Below are positions 55,641-63,663 of a stretch of 64,000 bases of DNA, piece after piece; the stretch's first letter is position 1; the number at the start of each line of letters is the position of its first letter. The notes under the pieces were generated by a model that did not search any database, had not been told where the DNA came from, and saw only the letters and a list, made by a program, of their open reading frames with translations. Source of the DNA: an uncultured Paracoccaceae bacterium (GTDB taxonomy: Bacteria; Pseudomonadota; Alphaproteobacteria; Rhodobacterales; Rhodobacteraceae); contig CALSOO010000009.1 of assembly GCA_943787985.1 (NCBI GenBank), positions 147,163 through 211,162 on the forward strand, read 5' to 3'. Both the position numbers and the translations under genes were made by a program.

Positions 55641-56734
55641 CCCAAACCGAGATTCCTTTCCTTTTTATGCGCGGCGGCACTTCGCGCGGCCCATACCTTA
55701 ATCGCGCCGATCTGCCTGATGACCTTGAGACATTGGCCCAAGTGTTGATTGCGATTGTAGGTTCAGGTCACGCCCTGAACATTGATGGGATTGGTGGCGG
55801 CGCTGCAGTCACAACCAAAGTCGCGATGCTGTCGCGCTCGGATGATCCATGGGCCGATGTGGATTACTTCTTTGCCCAAGTCAGCGTCGAGGACCGGTTG
55901 GTCGATTTCAAACCGACCTGCGGAAACATTCTGACAGGAGTAGGCCCCGCCGCCATCGAGATGGGGTTGGTCCCTGCGCAAATGAGCGAGACACCTGTGA
56001 ATATCCGTGCCGTCAATACCGAGGCCCGCGTGGCAGCTGTCGTACAAACGCCAAATGGTGCGGTCAGCTATGAGGGGAGCGCTATGATCGATGGTGTGCC
56101 GGGCACTTGTGCACCCGTTGCTTTGCAGTTCATGGAAACTGTGGGGGGGGTGACAGGGGCTTTCTTGCCAACGGGTAACCTCGTCGATGTCGTCGATGGA
56201 ATTGAAGTCACTTGCATGGATGTTGCGATGCCGATGGTCATCGCCGCAGCCGCCAGCTTTGGTCTCACTGGCTATGAGAGCGCGGCAGAGTTGGACCAGA
56301 ATCGTGATTTCTTTGCACGCATGGAGGCACTGCGGATCAAGGCAGGTGTGTTGATGGGGATGGGCGATGTCGCTAAATCCGTGACACCAAAGTTTGGGCT
56401 TTTGGCCCCTGCCACTCAAGGCGGCACTATTGCCACGCGCTATTTCATGCCCTGGAGCGCACATCCCACAATGGCTGTGACTGGCGCGCAGTGTCTTGCG
56501 TCTTGCGTTCTGACCCCTGGCACTGTGGCTGAAGGGCTTGCGGCCAAACCCAAAGAGAATCCGGCTATGATCACGCTTGAGCACGCTGCGGGCACCATTG
56601 AAGTCGCCGTAGATTATGCCCGGACCGACACAGGGTTTGTGATCCGATCCGCAGGGCTTGTACGGACGGCTCGCAAAATCGCTGCAGGAACGGTATTTGT
56701 CCCCGCGTCTGTTTGGGCAGGGCAGGCGCAATAA
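55637..56734 (+). CDS. PrpF-family isomerase (aconitate or oxalomesaconate isomerase/tautomerase)
   Basis: A 365-residue PrpF-family protein with the diaminopimelate-epimerase fold. Its start MRGGTSRGPYLNRADLPDD and FKPTCGNILTGVGPAAIEMG near residue 95 include the conserved Cys and Asn. Family members isomerise 2-methylaconitate, trans-aconitate or 4-oxalomesaconate. Next to tctAB and a tcuA gene, aconitate isomerisation is the most natural role. The ATG overlaps the tctA stop (ATGA). Confidence 0.85.
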   Translation: MTQTEIPFLFMRGGTSRGPYLNRADLPDDLETLAQVLIAIVGSGHALNIDGIGGGAAVTTKVAMLSRSDDPWADVDYFFAQVSVEDRLVDFKPTCGNILTGVGPAAIEMGLVPAQMSETPVNIRAVNTEARVAAVVQTPNGAVSYEGSAMIDGVPGTCAPVALQFMETVGGVTGAFLPTGNLVDVVDGIEVTCMDVAMPMVIAAAASFGLTGYESAAELDQNRDFFARMEALRIKAGVLMGMGDVAKSVTPKFGLLAPATQGGTIATRYFMPWSAHPTMAVTGAQCLASCVLTPGTVAEGLAAKPKENPAMITLEHAAGTIEVAVDYARTDTGFVIRSAGLVRTARKIAAGTVFVPASVWAGQAQ

Positions 56735-56759
56735 CTTCCCAAAGACAGGGCAACATCTG

Positions 56760-57728
56760 ATGAAAGTACATATCCTCGACGATTGGTTCGACACATTGCG
56801 CGGCTTGCCCTGCTTTGGTAAACTGGAAGGACATGACGTGACGGTATGGACGGATCATGAGCCTGACCCGCGAAAGCTGGCAGCGCGTTTGCAAGACGCC
56901 GAAGCGTTGGTCCTGTTCCGCGAGCGCACAAAGATTGGTGCAGAGTTGTTGTCCCCACTGCCCAATCTCAAACTGATTTCACAACGCAGTGTTTACCCCC
57001 ACATCGATGTGCAGGCTTGTAGCGCGCACAACGTACTTCTTTGCTCCAACATGCATTCGGGCACCCCGTCCTATGCTGCTGCCGAACACACGCTGGCGCT
57101 GATCCTCGCCAGCTATCGCCAAATTCCACAACAAACGGCATCGATAAAGGCAGGCAAATGGCAGTCTGGCGTAGGGCGTACCCTGCGCGGCAGGACACTG
57201 GGCCTGTACGGGTACGGGCGCATTGCGGGGGCTGTTGCCGAATATGCGCGTGCTTTGGGGATGAATGTGCAGTGGTGGTCCTCGGAACAAGGCCGCGCGC
57301 GCGCGCTGGCCGCTGGCGAAACTGTTGCATCGTCGCGCGAAGCGTTCTTTGCCACCTCCGATGTGGTGAGCGTTCATGTCAGGCTCAAGCCCGGGACACA
57401 TGGCCTGATTACCGCGGATGACCTTGCCGCAATGCAGCCTCGCGGGCTTTTTGTGAACACGTCACGCTCAGGATTGGTGGCCGCCGGTGCGCTTGAAGCA
57501 GAAATCGCCCAAGGTCGTATTCACGCGGCGGTTGATGTCTTTGACAGTGAGCCGCTGACCGATACTGCGCACCTGCTGCTCACCCACCCCAACGTTCTGG
57601 CGACGCCGCACATCGGTTTTGTCACGGAGGATGAGTTCGAGCTGCAATTTTCGGATATCTTCGATCAGGTAAATGCCTATGCAGATGGCGCACCCATCCA
57701 CATGATCAATCCTGAGGTCTACGCCTAG
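56760..57728 (+). CDS. D-2-hydroxyacid dehydrogenase
   Basis: A 322-residue NAD-dependent dehydrogenase of the D-isomer family. The Rossmann block is RGRTLGLYGYGRIAGAVAEY near residue 139. Catalytic Arg lies in FVNTSRSGLV near 228, Glu in FDSEPL near 262 and His in TPHIGFVT near 281. It follows the PrpF-type gene with a 25-base gap. It may reduce or oxidise an intermediate of the tricarboxylate pathway. Confidence 0.9.
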   Translation: MKVHILDDWFDTLRGLPCFGKLEGHDVTVWTDHEPDPRKLAARLQDAEALVLFRERTKIGAELLSPLPNLKLISQRSVYPHIDVQACSAHNVLLCSNMHSGTPSYAAAEHTLALILASYRQIPQQTASIKAGKWQSGVGRTLRGRTLGLYGYGRIAGAVAEYARALGMNVQWWSSEQGRARALAAGETVASSREAFFATSDVVSVHVRLKPGTHGLITADDLAAMQPRGLFVNTSRSGLVAAGALEAEIAQGRIHAAVDVFDSEPLTDTAHLLLTHPNVLATPHIGFVTEDEFELQFSDIFDQVNAYADGAPIHMINPEVYA

Positions 57729-58411
57729 ACCCCTTTGGCAGAATCAACAAACCCATCGGCGATGGCGCGCGCGACAAAGTCATCAAGGGCTGCGATCCGT
57801 CGGTCTGTGCCGTCGGGCAGTGCCATCGCCTGACGTACCGAGGTCAGCACACCCGACAGGATCCGCACGTCGGTATTGTTCGTGAAGTACCCCTCTAGGG
57901 AGGCGCGGACCCCTGCCACCGCATCGCAGCGCCCCGCCGTAAATTCGGCGAAGCTGTCAGGGGGCGTGCCGGAGCGCTCTAAGGTTGCATGTTGGAGCGA
58001 TTTGCTCAGATGCATATCATAGGCCGATCCGGTGGATGTCAGAACCCTAACGCCAGCTTTGTCGATGTCCTCGACGTCTTGAAAACCTGACTTCATACGG
58101 ACGGCATAGGTCGCTTCGATCACAACATAGGGTCGGGTAAAGGCGATCTTTTCCGCGCGCATAGGATCAATGGCCAGAAACCCGATGTCCCACACGTCGT
58201 GCCCTGCATCGGCAAAAACCTCGCCCGCGCCGCTGTAGACAACGGGCACCATCTTTGCCCCGATCTCTTGGGTCAAACGCTGTGCAAGGGACGGGCTGAC
58301 CCCCGTGAAGCGATCACCATCGGGTTGTACCAAAGCACGGTTGCCTGTGTTGATTGCCACCCGCAGGATGCCGTCTTTTGCCAATGTCTTAAGGGAATTC
58401 TGCATGGTCAT
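57725..58411 (-). CDS. Family 3 solute-binding domain protein without signal peptide
   Basis: A 228-residue periplasmic-binding-protein fold (SBP_bac_3): DGILRVAINTGNRALV at the start, DVWDIGFLAIDPMRAEKIAF near residue 72 and VRVLTSTGSAYDMHL near 118. Such proteins normally carry a signal sequence. This one starts MTMQNSLKTL, directly at the ATGA overlap with the abrB-type gene, with no hydrophobic leader. The frame is open upstream, but that stretch is another frame of the transporter gene and is not hydrophobic. It may be a cytoplasmic sensor or a non-transport enzyme. Confidence 0.82.
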   Translation of the reverse strand: MTMQNSLKTLAKDGILRVAINTGNRALVQPDGDRFTGVSPSLAQRLTQEIGAKMVPVVYSGAGEVFADAGHDVWDIGFLAIDPMRAEKIAFTRPYVVIEATYAVRMKSGFQDVEDIDKAGVRVLTSTGSAYDMHLSKSLQHATLERSGTPPDSFAEFTAGRCDAVAGVRASLEGYFTNNTDVRILSGVLTSVRQAMALPDGTDRRIAALDDFVARAIADGFVDSAKGV

Positions 58412-59442
58412 TGTCTGTCCGTTCTGCTCACATTGAACAAGCGCGCAAACAATGGCGCGCCCAAAATAACCACAAATATGCGCAGAACGTGATGTGCCAC
58501 GACAAAGGCCATGTCTGCGCCCACGATCAACGCCAGCACGGTCAACTCTGCCTGCCCGCCGGGGGCAAAGGCAAGGATCGTCTCCATCGGTGGTGCGAGA
58601 CCCGCAAGGTGGATCGTCTCTGCAAACGCCACAGTGAGGATCAGCAAGATCACGCAAAACCCAAGGCCCGCGGTCACGTCTTTGCGCACTTCGGCCATGG
58701 TGACGCCTGCGTATTTGCTGCCCACGCTCATCCCGATGAAAAATTGCGCGGCCCAGATCGCTTCGGCTGGGGGGCGGTGCTCAAGGATGCCCGCAAGAGC
58801 CATCACTGCCGCCACTATTAGCGGCCCTAGAATAGTGGCTCCGAACATGCCCGCCCGCTTGGCGAGTTGCCAACCTGCGATGCCGCAAACAACCATGAGC
58901 GCCAGTTGATCCGGCGCGATGCTTGCCGCAGGCGCCCCCGGAGGATTGCTCAGGTCAGCGTCCCAAACCCATGTGAGCAAGAAAGGTAGCGTGACCACAA
59001 TGACCATGATCCGTGTGGCATGGATCAACGAAAGAGTGCGCACATTGCCGCCCGCTTCTTCGCCAAAGACCAACATGTCCTGCAATCCGCCCGGCATCGC
59101 GGAATAGTAGCTTGTGGCAAAATCAAAGCCCCAGATGCGTTGAAAGTAAAGCATGCCCAAAAGCCCGATGCAGCCTGTCATCACGGGGATCATCAACAAG
59201 GTGGGCCAGATCTCCCCCATAGAGAACAGCAGCGTCGTCGTGAATGTTGCCCCTACCGCGACGCCGAGTATGGTGCGCATCGCATCGTTGACCAGTTTGA
59301 CCCCGCGCATGCGAACACCGCAAAGTGCTGCGATCAAACAGGCAAAAATTGGCCCCAGCAACCACGGCAATGGCAAATGCAACAGTTTGAAAGCCCACAC
59401 ACCTGCAGAGGCAACAGCCAAAGACGTCACACGCGCCATCAT
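58408..59442 (-). CDS. AbrB-family membrane protein (COG3180)
   Basis: A 344-residue integral membrane protein with about ten helices in two AbrB repeats: WLLGPIFACLIAALCGVRM near residue 25 and AFVVAHHVLRIFVVILGAPL at the C-terminus. The family name (ammonia monooxygenase regulator) is historical; members are probable transporters. The start overlaps the gntR stop by 4 bases. Confidence 0.87.
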   Translation of the reverse strand: MMARVTSLAVASAGVWAFKLLHLPLPWLLGPIFACLIAALCGVRMRGVKLVNDAMRTILGVAVGATFTTTLLFSMGEIWPTLLMIPVMTGCIGLLGMLYFQRIWGFDFATSYYSAMPGGLQDMLVFGEEAGGNVRTLSLIHATRIMVIVVTLPFLLTWVWDADLSNPPGAPAASIAPDQLALMVVCGIAGWQLAKRAGMFGATILGPLIVAAVMALAGILEHRPPAEAIWAAQFFIGMSVGSKYAGVTMAEVRKDVTAGLGFCVILLILTVAFAETIHLAGLAPPMETILAFAPGGQAELTVLALIVGADMAFVVAHHVLRIFVVILGAPLFARLFNVSRTDRQ

Positions 59443-60089
59443 CCGCGCATGACCTTCAACCGGTGGCGCAGGGATGTTTGCAAATGCGCTTCTGCCGCAT
59501 CTCCGGCTGCGGCTTGATCCCCTGCGGCTATCGCGGCAATGATCCGGGCGTGTTGGGCCGTCACCATTTTTATCCGCGCTTCATCGTCCAGCGTGGTAGG
59601 GCCAAGCAACATGAGCGCATTGTTCAGCGCGCGCGCTGAGTCCAGCAAGAAGCGGTTGCGTGTGGCAAGGTAGATGCAGCGATGGAAATCCTGATTGAGC
59701 GCCGCCGCGGCCTGCGTGTCATCCGCAGTTGCATCAATTCGGGTATTTAGGTCCGACAGCATGTCAATCTCAGCCGCGTTGGCATGTTTGGCGGCCATCT
59801 GCGCCGCAGTGCGCTCCAAGACCAGCCGCATCTCGTATAGCTCTACCACTTCGGGCTGCGACAAGGTGCGGATGACAGCCCCTGAACGAGGGCGGTGCTC
59901 GACTATGCCGTCACTCTCCAGCTTGCGCAATGCTTCGCGAACGGGCGTGCGCGAGAGCGACAGTTTGGCCGCGACTTCTGTCTCGCGCAAGCGATCTCCG
60001 GGTTTGAATTCGCCTGCACGTATGGCTGCGTACAGGCGCGCATAGGCAGCTTCGCCTTGTGACATGTCTTGCAATTCGAGGTCGGGCAT
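59439..60089 (-). CDS. GntR/FCD-family transcriptional regulator
   Basis: A 216-residue regulator. The winged HTH (about residues 12-75) has AAYARLYAAIRAGEFKPGDR and LSLSRTPVREALRKLESDG. The FCD effector domain follows with EMRLVLERTAAQMAA and LNQDFHRCIYLATRN, containing the metal-binding Asp and His. FCD members usually sense small carboxylates. It is divergent from tcuA, with a perfect inverted repeat 17 bases before its ATG. Confidence 0.93.
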   Translation of the reverse strand: MPDLELQDMSQGEAAYARLYAAIRAGEFKPGDRLRETEVAAKLSLSRTPVREALRKLESDGIVEHRPRSGAVIRTLSQPEVVELYEMRLVLERTAAQMAAKHANAAEIDMLSDLNTRIDATADDTQAAAALNQDFHRCIYLATRNRFLLDSARALNNALMLLGPTTLDDEARIKMVTAQHARIIAAIAAGDQAAAGDAAEAHLQTSLRHRLKVMRG

Positions 60090-60105
60090 TCTAGGGAGTG
60101 TCCAA

Positions 60106-60127
60106 ATTGTATCCGCTTGGATACAAT
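60106..60127. promoter_or_regulatory. GntR-type operator between gntR and tcuA
   Basis: ATTGTATCC (60106-60114) and GGATACAAT (60119-60127) form a perfect inverted repeat with a 4-base spacer. It is centred between the divergent starts at 60089 and 60151. Size and TTGTATCC arms fit GntR/FCD operators. The regulator at 59439 is the likely ligand-responsive repressor of both operons. Confidence 0.87.
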
Positions 60128-60150
60128 GGGTGATTGCAAAGGGAAAGCCA

Positions 60151-61620
60151 ATGTCAAAATCAGTTATAGTCGTCGGAACCGGCAACGCCGCCCTTTGTGC
60201 CGCTATCGCGGCTTTGGAAAAAGGTGCTCAGGTGACCTTGCTGGAAAAGGCGGATGAGGCACTGGCAGGGGGCAACACCAAATACACGGCGGGTGCCATG
60301 CGCTTTGCCTATGACGGGGCGGAGGATCTGATCCCGTTGCTGCGCGATCCAAATGACGCCCGACTGGAAACCACCGATTTCGGCAGCTACACGACCGAGA
60401 AATTCGGGGCCGACCTGCTTGGATTCAATGACGGGCGTGCGTTGTCGGCCGAACAAGAGGCGCTGGTCAATACATCAGGCGAAACCATGCGGTGGCTGGC
60501 ATCTCATGATGTGAAGTTCGAGCCGATTTACAGCCGCCAGAGCTTTGAAAAAGAGGGCCGCCATGTCTTTTGGGGGGGGCTGACGCTGGCTGCCGAAAAC
60601 GAAGGCGTTGGCCTTTTTGACATGGAGCTTGCGGCCGTGAAAAGCATGGGAGGCACAGTGCGCTATGGGTGCGCTGTCACAGATTTGGTCACGGAGGATG
60701 ATCGCGTCATTGGTGTGCGTCTAGGCGGAGAACAGCTTTTGGCCGATGCGGTGATCCTTGCCACGGGCGGGTTCGAGGCAAATGAGCAGATGCGCGTCAA
60801 ACATATGGGCGCCAACTGGAAAGCAGCCAAAGTGCGTGGAACACCGCATAACACCGGCGATGGGTTGACCATGGCACTGGCGGCAGGTGCTGCGGAATAC
60901 GGACTATATGCAGGGTGCCATGCAACGCCGATGGACTTGCATATGGCAGATTTTGGTGGCCTTGATCTGCCGCCCGGGGAGCGCAAAAACTATCGCAAGA
61001 TTTCCTATTTTCTTGGGGTCATGCTGAACTCTGACGGACAGCGTTTTGTCGATGAGGGGGCGAATTTCCGCAATTATACGTATGCCCAGTACGGAGCGGC
61101 TATTCTGGAACAGCCCGGTCAATTCGCTTGGCAAATCTTTGACAGCAAGGTTTTTGACCTGCTTTACGCTGAATACCGGTTTCATGATGCGCATTTCGTG
61201 GAGGCAGACACTTTGGATGCTCTGATCGCCAAACTGGACGGTGTCAACCATGCCACGGCACGCGTGACACTGACAGATTACAATGACGCAGTAGACATCG
61301 ACACACAGTTCGACCCGACAGTTTTGGATGCAAAGGGGACCAAAGGCCTTGTTCCTCCCAAGTCCAATTGGGCCCAAAAAATCGATCAAGGCCCGTATCG
61401 GGCCTTTCCTGTGACGGGTGGCATCACCTTTACCTACGGAGGGCTTAAAGTTGATGCGGATGGCAGCGTCATCTCAACAGACGGAGCGAAAATTGCGGGC
61501 CTCTTTGCCTGCGGAGAAATCGTGGGCGGGGTCTTTTTCGCAGGTTATCCCGGTGGGTCTGGTTTGACGTCTGGCGCAGTCTTTGGGCGGCGTGCGGGAT
61601 ACGGTGCTTGTATGGTGTAG
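60151..61620 (+). CDS. tcuA: FAD-dependent tricarballylate dehydrogenase
   Basis: A 489-residue flavoprotein of the fumarate reductase/succinate dehydrogenase group. The FAD site is VVVGTGNAALCAAIAALEKG at the start and GLFACGEIVGGVFFAGYPGG near residue 452. The block GNTKYTAGAMRFAYDG is typical of TcuA, which oxidises tricarballylate to cis-aconitate. GGGAAAG precedes the ATG. The electron acceptor partner TcuB is not in the window. Confidence 0.87.
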   Translation: MSKSVIVVGTGNAALCAAIAALEKGAQVTLLEKADEALAGGNTKYTAGAMRFAYDGAEDLIPLLRDPNDARLETTDFGSYTTEKFGADLLGFNDGRALSAEQEALVNTSGETMRWLASHDVKFEPIYSRQSFEKEGRHVFWGGLTLAAENEGVGLFDMELAAVKSMGGTVRYGCAVTDLVTEDDRVIGVRLGGEQLLADAVILATGGFEANEQMRVKHMGANWKAAKVRGTPHNTGDGLTMALAAGAAEYGLYAGCHATPMDLHMADFGGLDLPPGERKNYRKISYFLGVMLNSDGQRFVDEGANFRNYTYAQYGAAILEQPGQFAWQIFDSKVFDLLYAEYRFHDAHFVEADTLDALIAKLDGVNHATARVTLTDYNDAVDIDTQFDPTVLDAKGTKGLVPPKSNWAQKIDQGPYRAFPVTGGITFTYGGLKVDADGSVISTDGAKIAGLFACGEIVGGVFFAGYPGGSGLTSGAVFGRRAGYGACMV

Positions 61621-61692
61621 AGGCTTTGCTCTAGCGGCGATGGCAAAGTGATCGTGTCAGGCGATCGTTGATCGCCCGACATGTTGGTTTTG

Positions 61693-62939
61693 TTACGCGG
61701 CCTTCTCGTTCTTCATCACAGCCACTTCGACAAAATCGGCCACCGCTTCGGCTGTTGCCGCCGACAGCGTCCAGCCCAAATGGCCGTGTCCTGTGTTGTA
61801 GAAGACGTTCGCCTGCCGTCCGCGACCGACTTTGGGCATCATATCGGGCATCATGGGGCGCAATCCCGCCCATGGCACAACCTGACGGTGCCGACATCGG
61901 GAAAGCACTGTTCACCCAGGCCACTAAGGGGCGAATGCGGTCGGCGCGGATGTCGAGGTTGTAGCCGTTGAATTCTGCGGTGCCCGCGATGCGGAAGCGG
62001 TCCTCGCCCAGACGGCTCGTGACCAGCTTGGCCTCGTCGTCCAGCAAGCTGACGTTCGGTGCGGCAGCTTGAGACTTGGCGTCTGGCAAGGCCACGGTAA
62101 TGGCGTAGCCCTTGACAGGGTAAATATTCACGCGATCACCAAGTTGCTCTGCCAGCGCGCGACTGCCACACCGGCGCAGATCACCACGTCCGAATAGGTG
62201 CTGGTGGTGGCGCTTGTGTCTGTATCTGCACTGCCCTTGGCGGTGAGGGTCACGGTAGCGCCGTTGCTTTGAATGCGCTCGATTTGCTGGCCATAACAAA
62301 TGGTGCCACCTAGGCGCTCAAATGCGGCAGCCAGTCCCACCGTGAATTGATGAATGTCGCCGGTGGCGTCACTTTCTGTGAAGTAGCCGCCCACAAAATC
62401 GCCCTTGAGCGTTGGCTCAATAGCACGCATCTCTGATGGGCTCACCGCCGTGCGATAGCCCGCCCTGTGCAAGCAAGCGGTTTACGTTCGTCGCATGATC
62501 AAAGGCGGTTTTATTGCGATAGATGTGCAGAATGCCTGCGCGCTTGAGTGCGAATGGAATACCTTCCTCCTGCGCCCAACTTATAAGTGCTCGCGCGCGG
62601 CGATAGCCAGCTTGACGGTGGCGATGGTATTGCGTTCGTAGTGTGGAATATTGGCTATGAACTCTGCCATCCAAGACAGCTTGTGCCAGCTGGGCTTGGG
62701 GTTGACTAGCAAAGGGCGCATTCGCGTCGCCTATCCATTTGAGGCCTTTGAGAATGGTGCTGGTGTGGTTCCATACTTCGGCATTGGAAGCAGAAATTTG
62801 ACCGCCGTTGGCGAACGAGGTCTCCATCGCAGCGTAGCGGTGGCGCTCAAACAGCGTGACTCGAAGGCCGCGTGTTTGCGAGGGCGTAAGCAGTTGTGAC
62901 GCCGGTAATACCGCCGCCAATAATGGCAATGTGTTGCAT
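61693..62939 (-). pseudogene. dadA: D-amino-acid dehydrogenase (DadA-type FAD oxidoreductase), six or more frameshifts
   Basis: The start at 62939 encodes MQHIAIIGGGITGVTTAYAL, an FAD-binding Rossmann motif. Homology then continues in changing frames: RVTLFERHRYAAMETSFANG, HKLSWMAEFIANIPHYERN, ISWAQEEGIPFALKRAGILH, AVSPSEMRAIEPTLKG, VNIYPVKGYAITVALPD and NTGHGHLGWTLSAATA. Breaks lie near 62871, 62712, 62590, 62450, 62160 and 61890. DadA oxidises D-amino acids to oxo-acids. A glycine riboswitch is immediately upstream. The gene cannot encode a working enzyme as written. Confidence 0.87.
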
Positions 62940-63000
62940 GTGATCAGTTCCAAAAACGTCAGGAGAATTGACAGATAGACCAATGCCTATCGTGTGCCCC

Positions 63001-63178
63001 ATCTGTTTGGAACCTGAGAGATTCATACCGCACGCTGGGTGGGTACTTGCTCCTGCGGTGAGTCTGGGCGACGGACCCAACTACTCTCCAGATTGTTTGT
63101 GTTGTGCCGGTCCTTTTGCCTGAGAGTTTCCGGGGCGGTTGCTCCTTCGGCGGCAGATTGCTCTGCGCTCTCCCATGG
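63001..63178 (-). promoter_or_regulatory. Tandem glycine riboswitch
   Basis: Read on the minus strand, two glycine aptamers lie in series. Aptamer 1 (about 63176-63105) has GGGAGAGC, GCCGAAGGAGCAA and GGAAACTCTCAGGCAAAAGG. Aptamer 2 (about 63093-63001) has CTGGAGAG, CCGCAGGAGCAA and GAATCTCTCAGGTTCC, and its outer stem pairs ATCTG with CAGAT. The CTCTCAGG-type cores and GGAGCAA blocks are the class hallmarks. It ends about 60 bases before the dadA-type start, so it would switch on that gene when glycine is high. Confidence 0.92.
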
Positions 63179-63663
63179 GGGTCTCATCAACTTGGGTTTC
63201 GTATAGGAAACTTTCTGACGCAGTGCAAAGGAAAATTGCATGTAATTTTATGGTGTCGGATATCGGCCGGAATTCGCTCGCAGGACTGGCCGTTGGAGGT
63301 CTGCCCCGCGCCCGAACCGATCTGGATTTCGAGTCAAATTTGGCTGCTATAGTGAATTTTCGGTATTGGCTATCTTCAGTTCGGTAACCAAGTCTGAACA
63401 GACATCTGCACTCTGTCCCGGAACTGGTTCAAAACAGCAATTTTTTGGCGATGCTGGATTGCACCGGAGCCTCAGCAAAGGTGTACGGTCATTTTCAGAT
63501 AAATAAACACGGCCCATATATTTTGTATGGACCGATAGTACATCGTCCCAACAGGTGCGACGTATCTATTGGCCAGTGTGGCCGTCCAGTTTGGAAACGT
63601 CGCAACGCCCCGCATTGCAGGCTGTAAGGGTCGTTAAAGACAACACTGAACAGCCCGCGAATT
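63179..63663. other. 485-bp interval upstream of the riboswitch, no gene seen
   Basis: No ORF here has a recognisable product. It must contain the promoter for the riboswitch transcript on the minus strand. The stretch at about 63480-63540 is AT-rich. No terminator or repeat of note was found. Confidence 0.4.

Noticed and set aside
55763..56794. Minus-strand ORF of 343 residues
   Set aside because: It is antisense to the PrpF-family gene and rich in Cys/His/Arg with no domain.
58412..58657. N-terminal extension of the binding-domain protein as a signal peptide
   Set aside because: The extension is Asp/Arg/Cys-rich and is a second frame of the AbrB-type gene. It does not resemble a signal sequence.
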